Origin: Clostridiales bacterium | Lineage (GTDB): Bacteria; Bacillota; Clostridia; Peptostreptococcales; Anaerovoracaceae | NCBI GenBank assembly: GCA_015058215.1 | Contig: SVCU01000012.1 | Location: 1 to 61,711 of the forward strand | Length of the DNA: 61,711 bases | Direction of reading: 5' to 3' | Shown here: positions 35,434 through 42,805 of the stretch, piece after piece | Layout of the letters: every line of letters starts with the position of its first letter | Numbering within the stretch: the first letter of the stretch is position 1 | Notes under the pieces: generated by a model | What the model saw: the letters and a program-made list of their open reading frames with translations, nothing else | Databases searched by the model: none | What the model was told of the DNA's origin: nothing | Program-made: the position numbers and the translations under genes

Positions 35434-36705
35434 ATGGGTACAGAACACATCTTATCCATCGGCGGCGTAAGCTGCCGGGAGCTGGCCGAAACCTACGGCA
35501 CTCCCCTCATGATCTACGACCAGGCCGAGATCGAACGGAAACTGACCTCCTTCCGAAAGCATTTCGTCTCCGACAAGCTGCAGACGGAAGTGGCGTATGC
35601 CTCCAAAGCCTTCACCTGCAAGGCTCTGCTGCAGCTGGTAAAGGCTGCGGGCTGCTCCCTTGATGTGGTCAGCGGTGGCGAGCTCCACTGCGCCAGAGGC
35701 GCCGGCTTCCCCATGGAAAAGGTCTTCTTCCACGGCAACAACAAAACTCCCGCCGAGCTTTCCATGATCCTGGAAAACGGTGTCGGCACCGTGGTTCTGG
35801 ATAACGAAATGGAAGCCGCTCTGCTGGTGGAAATGGCCGCAGAAAAACAGAAAGAAATCGACGTGCTTCTCCGCATCAACCCCGGCGTGGAGGCCCACAC
35901 TCACCAGTACATCATCACCGCCAACCCGGACAGCAAGTTCGGCATCTACATCGGTGAACGGCAGCGCATCGTAGACCTGCTGAAGCTGGTACAGAGCAGC
36001 AAGTTCGTGCATTTCAAAGGATTCCATGCCCACATCGGTTCCCAGATCTTCGACAGCCAGGCCTTCCTCTCCGAGATCCGCACCCTGGCAGAGTTCAGCA
36101 AGAGCATCGAGACCGAGCTGGATCTTCCCGTCCCCTTCATCAGTCTGGGCGGCGGCTTCGGTGCCTATTACACCGAAGAGGACCAGCCCATCCCCGTGGA
36201 AGAGATCTGCAGCCTGCTGGTAAAGGCCTGCGAGGAAGAAGCCGAAAAGAACGCCCTCTCCCTGCAGAAGATCATCATCGAACCCGGCCGCAGCATCGTG
36301 GCCGAAGCCGGTTCCACCCTGTACACCGTGGGCTTCTGCAAGAGCAACGCCAATAAAAATTACGTCTTTGTGGACGGCGGCATGGCAGACAACATCCGCC
36401 CCGCCCTCTACCAGGCCAAGTACCGCTGCGACGTGGTAACCAAGGCCGATGCCCCCAAGACCCTGACCGCCACCGTGGCCGGCAAGTGCTGCGAATCCGG
36501 TGATATCCTCATCGAAAACGCTTCCCTTCCCGCTGTGGAACCCGGCGATCTGCTGCTGATGTACACCACCGGTGCCTACGGCTACAGCATGGCATCCAAC
36601 TACAACCGGCTGCCCCGCCCCGCCGTGGTTTTCGCCAAGGACGGCCAGGCCAAGCTGGTGATCCGCCGCGAAACATTCGAAGATCTTGAACACTTAGAAC
36701 TTTAA
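35434..36705 (+). CDS. lysA: Diaminopimelate decarboxylase
   Basis: 423 residues from ATG 35434; the longer open frame runs through the riboswitch. Fold type III PLP enzyme that makes lysine from meso-diaminopimelate. The PLP Lys is K58 (VAYASKAF); FHAHIGSQ near 195 and the glycine-rich phosphate-binding SLGGGFG near 240 are present; EPGRSIVAEAG near 288 and the C-terminal C-E-S-G-D (active-site Cys from the partner subunit) near 353 also match. It is the first gene after the lysine riboswitch, followed by dapA after 27 bases. Confidence 0.96.
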   Translation: MGTEHILSIGGVSCRELAETYGTPLMIYDQAEIERKLTSFRKHFVSDKLQTEVAYASKAFTCKALLQLVKAAGCSLDVVSGGELHCARGAGFPMEKVFFHGNNKTPAELSMILENGVGTVVLDNEMEAALLVEMAAEKQKEIDVLLRINPGVEAHTHQYIITANPDSKFGIYIGERQRIVDLLKLVQSSKFVHFKGFHAHIGSQIFDSQAFLSEIRTLAEFSKSIETELDLPVPFISLGGGFGAYYTEEDQPIPVEEICSLLVKACEEEAEKNALSLQKIIIEPGRSIVAEAGSTLYTVGFCKSNANKNYVFVDGGMADNIRPALYQAKYRCDVVTKADAPKTLTATVAGKCCESGDILIENASLPAVEPGDLLLMYTTGAYGYSMASNYNRLPRPAVVFAKDGQAKLVIRRETFEDLEHLEL

Positions 36706-36732
36706 CCATTTCGAACAAAGGAGAATATAATT

Positions 36733-37617
36733 ATGCTGAATATCAAAGGTTCCATCGTTGCACTGGTCACCCCCTTCCATTCCGACGGCAGCGTCAACTT
36801 CCCCCAGCTGGAAAAGCTGATCGACTGGCACATCGAAAACCACACCGATGCCATCCTGATCCTGGGTACCACCGGTGAATCCTCCACCATGTCCCACGAA
36901 GAAGATGACGAAGTTTGCCGCGTCACCCTGGAACGGGTTGCCGGCCGCGTTCCCGTCATCGTCGGTTCCGGTTCCAACAGCACCGAAACCCAGCTGATGA
37001 AGAGCATGAAGTATGCCGACATGGGTGCCGATGCCGTTCTGTGCATCTCCCCCTACTATGTAAAGGCCAACGCCGAAGGCATGTACCATCACTTCGCCGA
37101 CGTGGCAGACCAGATCAGCTGCCCCGTCATCCTGTACAATGTACCCGGCCGCACCGGCTGCTCCATCCCCGTGGAAGTTGTAGAACGCCTGTCCAAGCAC
37201 CCCAACATCGCCGGCATCAAGGAAGCCAGCGGCGATATGGCCTACGCCACCAAGGTGGCCCGCTATATCAGCGACGATTTCCAGATGTGGTGCGGCAACG
37301 ACGACATCACCGTTCCCCTGCTGTCCATCGGCGCATCCGGCACCATCTCCGTCTGGGCCAACATCATGCCCCAGACCTGCCACGACATGGTCATGGATTT
37401 CCTGAACGGCGACATCAAGAAGGCTGCTGAAACCCAGCTGAAGTACCTGGATCTGATCAACAAGCTGTTCATCGAAGTCAATCCCATCCCCGTCAAGGAA
37501 GCCATGAACATGATGGGTCTGGAAGCCGGTGTCTTCCGTCTGCCCCTGTACCCCATGGCTGACAACAACCGCGAGATCCTGCGCAAGTCCATGCAGGCAG
37601 CCGGTCTGCTGAAGTAA
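36733..37617 (+). CDS. dapA: 4-hydroxy-tetrahydrodipicolinate synthase
   Basis: 294 residues; AAAGGAG precedes the ATG. TIM-barrel lyase of the diaminopimelate/lysine pathway condensing pyruvate with aspartate semialdehyde. Seen: GTTGESSTM near 45-53, Tyr135 and Arg140 in L-Y-N-V-P-G-R-T, and the Schiff-base Lys163 in G-I-K-E-A-S. All catalytic residues are in place. Second gene of the riboswitch operon. Confidence 0.97.
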   Translation: MLNIKGSIVALVTPFHSDGSVNFPQLEKLIDWHIENHTDAILILGTTGESSTMSHEEDDEVCRVTLERVAGRVPVIVGSGSNSTETQLMKSMKYADMGADAVLCISPYYVKANAEGMYHHFADVADQISCPVILYNVPGRTGCSIPVEVVERLSKHPNIAGIKEASGDMAYATKVARYISDDFQMWCGNDDITVPLLSIGASGTISVWANIMPQTCHDMVMDFLNGDIKKAAETQLKYLDLINKLFIEVNPIPVKEAMNMMGLEAGVFRLPLYPMADNNREILRKSMQAAGLLK

Positions 37618-37682
37618 CGAGCAGTACGGCGGGGTCAATCGCAAATCCGGCCCCGCCCTTTCACTCTAAGGAGGATCCCCCA

Positions 37683-38399
37683 ATGAAATTTGTCATCAAC
37701 GGCTACGGCCGCATGGGCCGTATGATCGAAGAAATCGCAAAGAGCAAGGGCATGGAGCTTCTTGCCGCCATCGATATGGATAACGTATCCGACCTGGAAA
37801 CCCTGGAAAAAGCCGACGTTCTCTTCGACTTCTCCCACCCCTCCAGCACTTCCGCCGTCTGCGCCTACGCAAAGCGTACCGGGACCGCCATCATCAGCGG
37901 CACCACCGGCATGACGGAAGAAACTCTGGCTCTGCTGCAGGATGCCGCATCTGCCGCACCCGTTCTGTACAGCGCCAATTACAGCACCGGCGTGGCTGTG
38001 TTCCGCCGCCTGCTGCAGTACATCACGCCCTCCCTCCTTCCCGATTTCGACGTGGAAGTTGTGGAGACCCACCACAACAAGAAAGCCGATGCTCCCAGCG
38101 GCACCGCAAAGATGCTGGTGGATGCCATCGACCCCGAAAACAAGCTGAAGAGAGTGACCGGCCGTGACGGTTTCTGCGGTGCCCGCACCAAAGACGAAAT
38201 CGGCGTCTTCGCTCTCCGCGGCGGCACCGTTGCCGGTGAACACACCGTCAGCTTCTTCGGGGAAGACGAGGTTCTCACCATCAAGCACTCCGCAGCCTCC
38301 CGCCGCATTTTCGCCGCAGGCGCAGTCAATGCCGGCCAGCACCTGGCCCAGATGGCTCCCGGCTACTACAGCCTGGACGAAGTTCTGTTCAGCAAATAA
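37683..38399 (+). CDS. dapB: 4-hydroxy-tetrahydrodipicolinate reductase
   Basis: 238 residues, slightly shorter than E. coli DapB (273). TAAGGAGG precedes the ATG. Rossmann motif GYGRMGRMIEE at 7-17, the SGTTGMTEE segment near 77, and the catalytic E-T-H-H-N-K-K-A-D-A-P-S-G-T-A motif near 127-141. It reduces the DapA product with NAD(P)H. It ends the operon; a terminator follows at 38466. Confidence 0.96.
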   Translation: MKFVINGYGRMGRMIEEIAKSKGMELLAAIDMDNVSDLETLEKADVLFDFSHPSSTSAVCAYAKRTGTAIISGTTGMTEETLALLQDAASAAPVLYSANYSTGVAVFRRLLQYITPSLLPDFDVEVVETHHNKKADAPSGTAKMLVDAIDPENKLKRVTGRDGFCGARTKDEIGVFALRGGTVAGEHTVSFFGEDEVLTIKHSAASRRIFAAGAVNAGQHLAQMAPGYYSLDEVLFSK

Positions 38400-38465
38400 C
38401 CGTCCGGCACAAAATCAAACGTACGAGTCCCGGCACAGGAAAGAGTACAAAATAATTCGGACACA

Positions 38466-38496
38466 AAAAGAGAGAAGCGATCTGCTTCTCTCTTTT
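38466..38496. terminator. Bidirectional intrinsic terminator
   Basis: A perfect 13-bp stem (AAAAGAGAGAAGC and complement) with a 5-base loop and T-rich flanks on both strands, between the converging dapB and surface-protein genes. Confidence 0.9.
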
Positions 38497-38525
38497 CTTT
38501 TCGTTCTATTTCATTCCGTTTTGCC

Positions 38526-39452
38526 TTACAGCATGGTTGCGTTACGGTACAGCCATTCAATGATCGACTGGGTTTCCAGTGCATTGCTTTCAGACCCCAG
38601 AGGCTTCGTCAAGGTAATGATCGGAGCAGTAGTAGGCAGAATACCATTCTGAATCTGCAGGATTTCTTCTACAGTAGCTCCGTTTCTATTTGCCTGTGTC
38701 ACCGCATCGTGCATCAAATACCAGCCGGCAGGGAATGTGTTTCCCGCGACGGAAATATCCTCAGCGATGTAACAGAAATAATATGCATTGGGATCTTCCG
38801 CCTGTACGGAACCGAAGCTGGGGATCCCCAGAATTTCATTGGAACCAAAATCACAGAGTTCATAGGTATGTTCGGCCGTACCGTCCGAGATTGTGCAGCC
38901 ATCCGGGAAACGATTGCTGTAAACCTGATTTTCATAATCGAAGGTGGCGAAAACAGCTTCATAATCCGTAGGATCCAGTACGTCATTCAGTTTCCATGCC
39001 GTATCCGCGACAGAAGCCCCTGCCCGGTAGCTATAAGTCACGTTGGTATTCAGTGTGTAAGTAATAACACCCTTCCAAGTACCAAAAAGAGCATTGGTAA
39101 TTTCGCCTACGGAGATTTCCGCACTGACAGAAATAGAATCCGTATTATTACCAACCTGAACAATATCGCCGAAATTTACATCCAGTGTTTTTTTGCTGCC
39201 ATCCAGATTGTTTACCACATCTACCGTTTCCGGTGCCGTAAGGCTTACCGTCATATAGGAAGGCCATGCACCTTCCAGATAGACGCTTTCAGCAGATGCA
39301 CCGGGTTCCAGAACAGCAGGAACCGTAACGATATATTCCTCTGTCCCCTGGCCGGTATACTTTACTTCGGTAGCATAATCATCCGCATAAACCGCTACGC
39401 TCATGCTTAATGCCAGCACCACAACGACCAACAAACTTACAAATTTCTTCAT
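38526..39452 (-). CDS. Secreted two-domain protein of unknown function
   Basis: 308 residues from ATG 39452, seven bases after AAGAAGG. A Sec signal peptide (MKKFVSLLVVVVLALSMSVAVYA) is followed by mature sequence beginning DDYATEV. Residues 35-145 are beta-rich (EEYIVTVPAVL; DIVQVGNNTDSISVSAEISVGEITNALFGTWKGVITY), a pattern I associate with repeated surface modules in gut Clostridia, but I cannot name the family. Residues 150-308 are a second domain rich in Tyr, Phe and Asp. There is no LPXTG or C-terminal anchor. It follows a single-span protein after 27 bases in the same operon. AT-richer than the core genes. Confidence 0.75.
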   Translation of the reverse strand: MKKFVSLLVVVVLALSMSVAVYADDYATEVKYTGQGTEEYIVTVPAVLEPGASAESVYLEGAWPSYMTVSLTAPETVDVVNNLDGSKKTLDVNFGDIVQVGNNTDSISVSAEISVGEITNALFGTWKGVITYTLNTNVTYSYRAGASVADTAWKLNDVLDPTDYEAVFATFDYENQVYSNRFPDGCTISDGTAEHTYELCDFGSNEILGIPSFGSVQAEDPNAYYFCYIAEDISVAGNTFPAGWYLMHDAVTQANRNGATVEEILQIQNGILPTTAPIITLTKPLGSESNALETQSIIEWLYRNATML

Positions 39453-39479
39453 CCTTTTACCTTCTTTCGTCATTGCCGT

Positions 39480-40007
39480 TTATCGTTTGACTGTAAGTTC
39501 CACCGTCTGCTCCAAACCGTTCATCTGGGAACCGTTTTCTGCGTCGTAAGTGGAGATATTGATTGCCACGTTATAGACCCCCGTCTCCGGATAAAAGTCT
39601 GCTACGTTGACATAAACGTACTTCCCTGCCGGCACTCTTCCCGTCCGAGCAATCAGTTTTCCGGTTTTCACATCGGTCAGAGTAAAGACAAAATCCACGA
39701 AGTTTCCTTCCGGGTTCCGAAGTTCGATTTCCGGTACCTTCGATGACACTTCGTATTTTGGCCTGCCTGCAAAAGTAATGGTGGGAACCTTTTCATGGGA
39801 ACTCCCGGCAGGATCATCCTGAGAGCCTGATTCCGGTCGTTTGTCGTCGGTCAGTTCAAAATCGCCGACGGGCCTTTCCTCTTCCTCAGGAATCTCTCCG
39901 CAGGAACGCAGTAATAAAAGAATGATGATTACGATTACGATCAATACTGTAATCAAAATCATCCGTTTTCTGTTTTTCTGTTTTTCTACCTGCTGCAGAT
40001 CCGCCAT
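39480..40007 (-). CDS. Single-span membrane protein with extracellular beta domain
   Basis: 175 residues. A Lys/Arg-rich cytoplasmic start is followed by one membrane span (about 16-34) and Cys36. A Glu/Asp/Pro/Ser-rich stalk covers 37-75. Residues 78-175 look like an Ig-like beta sandwich (IELRNPEGNFVDFVFTLTD; VPAGKYVYVNVADFYPETGVYNVAINI). Probably an extracellular anchored partner of the secreted protein encoded downstream. Function unknown. The promoter region is shared with the divergent XRE gene and carries a large near-palindrome. Confidence 0.72.
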   Translation of the reverse strand: MADLQQVEKQKNRKRMILITVLIVIVIIILLLLRSCGEIPEEEERPVGDFELTDDKRPESGSQDDPAGSSHEKVPTITFAGRPKYEVSSKVPEIELRNPEGNFVDFVFTLTDVKTGKLIARTGRVPAGKYVYVNVADFYPETGVYNVAINISTYDAENGSQMNGLEQTVELTVKR

Positions 40008-40056
40008 AACTCACTTTCCTCAGCATCCGTTATGAAACAAAGGTTAGTACAGTAAC

Positions 40057-40085
40057 AGTATAAGCGAATTTCAAAAAATACGCAA
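40057..40085 (-). promoter_or_regulatory. Promoter of the surface-module operon
   Basis: TTGCGT and TATACT with a 17-base spacer on the minus strand; the -35 box overlaps the palindrome at 40082-40103. Confidence 0.7.
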
Positions 40086-40103
40086 GCGCGTATACGCGTT
40101 TGC
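40082..40103. promoter_or_regulatory. 22-bp near-palindrome, candidate XRE operator
   Basis: GCAA-g-CGCGTATACGCG-t-TTGC: symmetric apart from one pair, with a perfect 12-bp core. It sits between the divergent surface-module operon and the XRE gene and overlaps a -35 box, so binding would block transcription of the surface genes and probably also of the regulator. Confidence 0.7.
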
Positions 40104-40137
40104 GGTTATTTTTTTACAATTTCATTGAGGTGATCTT

Positions 40138-40380
40138 ATGTCAGTCAAGGATGCTGTAGTAAAGCGCTTCCATGGCCTTTGCCTGGAGCGTGGGATCAAG
40201 TTTAATGAGCTCGCAACGCTTTCCGGAGTGACTCCTTCTACCGTGTACAGCTTAATGGATGACCGGCGCCGCGATGTGTCCGTCATCACCATCAAAAAAC
40301 TCTGTGATGGTCTTGAGATCAGTTTGGGCGATTTTTTCTCCGCCCCGGAATTTGATTCCCTGGATCAGGAAATCAAATAG
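40138..40380 (+). CDS. XRE-family helix-turn-helix regulator
   Basis: 80 residues, essentially only the DNA-binding domain. The Cro/CI-type helix-turn-helix is at about 22-42 (FNELATLSGVTPSTVYSLMDD), followed by ISVITIKKLCDGLEISLGDFF, the usual later helices. TGAGGTGATC precedes the ATG. Divergent from the surface-module operon across the near-palindrome, which makes local control likely. AT-rich setting. Confidence 0.9.
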   Translation: MSVKDAVVKRFHGLCLERGIKFNELATLSGVTPSTVYSLMDDRRRDVSVITIKKLCDGLEISLGDFFSAPEFDSLDQEIK

Positions 40381-40406
40381 CCTGAATTCGTATTTTTAAT
40401 TACTAA

Positions 40407-40446
40407 AACAAAAAGGATGACCATACCGGACATCCTTTTTGTTTTT
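40407..40446 (+). terminator. Intrinsic terminator of the XRE gene
   Basis: A 13-bp stem AACAAAAAGGATG with complementary arm around an 11-base loop, then TTTTT. The minus-strand flank is also T-rich, so it may serve the hydrolase gene as well. Confidence 0.85.
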
Positions 40447-40505
40447 ATGGTATTAACAATACATTCAATCGATTATTTAATATGCTTTTTCATCCTTTTT
40501 AGGGG

Positions 40506-41348
40506 TTACACCGTCAAAATGAACTCCTGCAGCAGTTCCAGCGCGATCTCATCCTGTTCGGGAGTGAAGCCGTGCTGGCCGTTGTCGATCAGGTCGTAAA
40601 GCACCTGACCGAACTCTTCGCCCTTGTTGCCATTTTCTCTGTCCTTCCAGTACGTCATGACCGCGGTCTCCGTATAGGCGGGATGGATCACAGGATCCCC
40701 GGTGCCGTGCAGCAGGAACACGTGGCCGGCATAGGGCAGCATTTCCTTGTAGGGTTCCAGCCCCAGAATATCGGCTGCGAAGCACTTGCCCAGCTCCAGA
40801 TCGCCGCTCATGAAGGTTTCGGGAATGTTCTGAGGATCAAACTCCGCATCGTACATCTTGCCCTTCTTGGCATCCAGGGGCAGGCTGAAGGCAGGGTAAT
40901 ACAAGCACAGCTTCTTGACGCGTTCAGGGTACTTCCCGGCAAAGAGCGCCGCTGCAAGGCCGCTGTCGCTGCAGCCCATGAGTAAGGTATTTTCCGGAGT
41001 GCAGTACGGCAGACCTTCCGCAAAATTCATCACCGCTTCCATGTCTTTGATCTTGGTGAGCACGGACATTTCGGTGGTCTTGCCTTCGCTCTTGCCATCG
41101 GCACTGCCGCCGCAGAAATCGAAGGTGAAGGCTGCATAGCCCCAGGACGCCAGTTCTACCGCATACTGCTTTACAGCTTCTTCCGTCTTTGCAAAGGGAG
41201 CACAGACGATGGCCACGGGGCGTGCTTTCCCTTCCTTTGCTTCTTTGCGATACTCGGTACCGCTGATTTTAAGGCCGTCACGACGGCATTCGAAACGGGA
41301 GATCATGATCCCGTGCTTTTTGATTTTATCTTTCAAAGTGGTAGACAT
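40506..41348 (-). CDS. Alpha/beta hydrolase
   Basis: 280 residues. Alpha/beta-hydrolase fold: strand VAIVCAPF near 45, oxyanion region FDFCGGSADGKSEGKTTEMSVLTKIKD near 75-100, nucleophile elbow M-G-C-S-D-S-G near 123 (Ser in the middle; the residue two after it is Ser instead of the usual Gly), acid Asp in HGTGDPVIHP near 216 and catalytic His in DNGQHGF near 255. Resembles feruloyl-esterase/DUF1100-like serine hydrolases; substrate unknown. A single gene next to the repeat-bearing gap. Confidence 0.88.
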   Translation of the reverse strand: MSTTLKDKIKKHGIMISRFECRRDGLKISGTEYRKEAKEGKARPVAIVCAPFAKTEEAVKQYAVELASWGYAAFTFDFCGGSADGKSEGKTTEMSVLTKIKDMEAVMNFAEGLPYCTPENTLLMGCSDSGLAAALFAGKYPERVKKLCLYYPAFSLPLDAKKGKMYDAEFDPQNIPETFMSGDLELGKCFAADILGLEPYKEMLPYAGHVFLLHGTGDPVIHPAYTETAVMTYWKDRENGNKGEEFGQVLYDLIDNGQHGFTPEQDEIALELLQEFILTV

Positions 41349-41827
41349 AGTACTTCCGCCTTTCCTAAACTCCCCTTATTATACAATCCTTTCGCCCTTC
41401 TTTCAAGGCAGGAAGTTGCTTGTATTGCAAACGAATGAGTGGCGCGTGTTTTAAAAAAACGCAAAAATAAGCTCCAAATGTTTCGCAATGCAAAACATTT
41501 TTAGGGAATTAAGCCCATTTTGCTGCATTTTTGAAGAAAAATCTCTTTGGATTCCGTTTTTTGTGTCGAAATTTGTCGAATACTGTCGAAATTGGGAGCG
41601 TTATTTTCAAAAAAACGAAAAAACTGCTCCCGTGAAAAAAGCACAGCCGAATTCTCGGATTATCGTTTCAAGCGGCACTGTCGCTGCCACATCTGTAGTT
41701 TGAGATGCGGAATCAGCCGCCATAAAACCCGAACTTCCGGGCACACTATGCGTAAGCGGGATCTTTCCCGTAAAACAATATCAATTCCGTAAAAACGGTA
41801 TCATTCCGGTATAAAAGGAGGTTCCTT
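41349..41827. other. 479-base gene-free gap holding repeat copy A
   Basis: AT-rich left half with repeat copy A (41445-41630). The right half (41640-41810) has short runs such as CCGTAAAAACGG and CATTCCGGTATAAAA just before the ribosome binding site of the next ORF; no clear promoter and no convincing gene is seen. Confidence 0.6.
41445..41630 (+). repeat. Dispersed non-coding repeat, copy A
   Basis: About 186 bases, colinear with copy B at 55976-56161 in inverted orientation. Shared blocks in order: AAAAAACGC-AAAA then GCTCCAAA; TTTCGC-ATGCAAAACA; three TGTCGAA heptamers at 41564, 41574 and 41584 (exact 10-base period); and a GGGAGC...GCTCCC hairpin at 41594-41631 enclosing TTTTCAAAAAAACG. 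The distance from the first GCTCC to the first TGTCGAA is 93 bases in both copies. In the best coding frame copy A has stops, so it is not a protein gene. In copy A the outer hairpin arm on the left is degenerate. Confidence 0.85.
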
Positions 41828-42067
41828 ATGACAAAGATTCGCAAAACGGATGAATCCACAGCCTATAAGATCGTGGAGGATCTGAAACCCAGTTTTACCG
41901 ATGTGGACGGAAGCTATACGGGCCGTCCCATGGTGACGGATTACCGGGGCATCACCACCACCGGCCCTGCCGGTACCGCGCCGGGGCACACAGACCGCCG
42001 CTATTACAGCTGCCACGTTTCCTGCCCTTCCGTGGAGCAGCCGGTACAGGATGCGGACGATCTGTAA
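41828..42067 (+). CDS. Small hypothetical protein (79 aa)
   Basis: 79 residues with an excellent AAAAGGAGG site eight bases before the ATG. No membrane span. The sequence is hydrophilic with a Gly/Thr/Pro stretch (ITTTGPAGTAPGHTD) and two Cys near the C-terminus (YYSCHVSCPS). No family recognised. It is flanked by a dispersed repeat on one side and a 28-bp tandem repeat on the other. The ribosome binding site argues for a real gene; the lack of a clear promoter and of recognisable homology lowers confidence. Confidence 0.55.
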   Translation: MTKIRKTDESTAYKIVEDLKPSFTDVDGSYTGRPMVTDYRGITTTGPAGTAPGHTDRRYYSCHVSCPSVEQPVQDADDL

Positions 42068-42068
42068 G

Positions 42069-42150
42069 CCATGGCGCTCCATGCGAGCTGCAGTTCCATT
42101 GGCGCTCCATGCGAGCTGCAGTTCCATTGGCGATCCATGCGAGCTGATTG
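42069..42150. repeat. 28-bp tandem repeat, about 2.8 copies
   Basis: Unit CCATTGGCGCTCCATGCGAG plus CTGCAGTT; first copy is one base shorter, second perfect, third diverges (GCGATCC) and is cut short. It starts two bases after the stop codon of the 79-residue ORF. No spacers as in a CRISPR array. Confidence 0.9.
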
Positions 42151-42195
42151 AAAGTATTTGCTAAGAGGCAATCGCCTTCTTCAAAAAAAGAACAG

Positions 42196-42227
42196 ACCGA
42201 AGGGTGCAACCACCTTCGGTCCTTCTT
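42196..42227. terminator. Intrinsic terminator of rnpB, T-rich on both sides
   Basis: ACCGAAGG/CCTTCGGT 8-bp stem with a 9-base loop. On the minus strand it is followed after a few bases by seven Ts (end of RNase P RNA); on the plus strand by CTTCTTTTT, so it can also end the 79-residue ORF. Confidence 0.8.
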
Positions 42228-42235
42228 TTTGTTGG

Positions 42236-42650
42236 ATGAGCAAGTCTGTAAGCCGGGTTCTGTATTAGACGATCATCTATCTAGGCGCACCGTCGCCGAT
42301 GCGCTCAAGCGACCTACCTTCCGGGAAGCGGCGGGCTACCGCCTTTCAGGTACTTTGCAATTCTGCCGTTAAGGGCCGAGGCCCTTCGTACATAAAAGCA
42401 GTTTCCTCCCTACTTGGTCTTGCTCCGGGTGGGGTTTACACGGCCGGCATGTTACCATACCGCCGGTGAGCTCTTACCTCACCATTTCAACCTTACCGAC
42501 GGCTTGCACCGCAGGCGGTATGTTTCTGTTGCACTTTCCCTAGGGTCACCCCCGCCAGACGTTATCTGGCACCCTGCCCTTTGGAGCCCGGACTTTCCTC
42601 TGGACGCAGGCTTGTGGCCTGCGCCAAGCGACCGTCTGGCTTACTCACCC
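42236..42650 (-). ncRNA. rnpB: RNase P RNA, bacterial type A-like
   Basis: On the minus strand the RNA starts near GGGTGAGTAAGCCAGACGG and ends near ACAGAACCCGGCTTACAGAC. The universal core blocks are present: GAGGAAAGTCCGGGCTCC near the 5' end, GGGTGACCC-type and CTTACC/GGTAAG elements, and the closing ACAGAACCCGGCTTA. Length about 415 bases. It matures the 5' ends of tRNAs. The ends are placed to within about ten bases; a promoter at 42655-42683 fits the start. Confidence 0.95.
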
Positions 42651-42654
42651 AAAT

Positions 42655-42683
42655 AGTATACAAGAAAACGCTTCAAAAATCAA
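42655..42683 (-). promoter_or_regulatory. Promoter of rnpB
   Basis: TTGATT and TATACT with a 17-base spacer on the minus strand, giving initiation about seven bases on, at the start of the RNA. Confidence 0.8.
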
Positions 42684-42733
42684 GAAAAAAGCGGCTGAGA
42701 GTCCGGTGACGCTTTTGTACTTCAGCGATACGA

Positions 42734-42763
42734 AAAAGCGGCCCGCCGATGCGGACCGCTTTT
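42734..42763 (-). terminator. Intrinsic terminator of the dnaG-rpoD-trmK/nif3 run
   Basis: AAAAGCGG/CCGCTTTT plus an inner CCGC/GCGG pair form a long hairpin, followed on the minus strand by TTTTTCG; about 45 bases after the trmK-nif3 stop. Confidence 0.88.
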
Positions 42764-42805
42764 GCTGTGCCTTTGTTTCTGATCTTACAAACCGCAAAAT
42801 CAATT

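Noticed and set aside
38526-39452. Sortase-anchored cell-wall protein
   Set aside because: No LPXTG-like motif, hydrophobic tail or basic end is present at the C-terminus.
41640-41827. Additional RNA gene or IS remnant right of repeat copy A
   Set aside because: No terminal inverted repeats, transposase fragment, promoter plus terminator pair or recognisable RNA core.
42069-42150. CRISPR array
   Set aside because: Units follow each other without unique spacers, there are fewer than three, and no cas genes are near.
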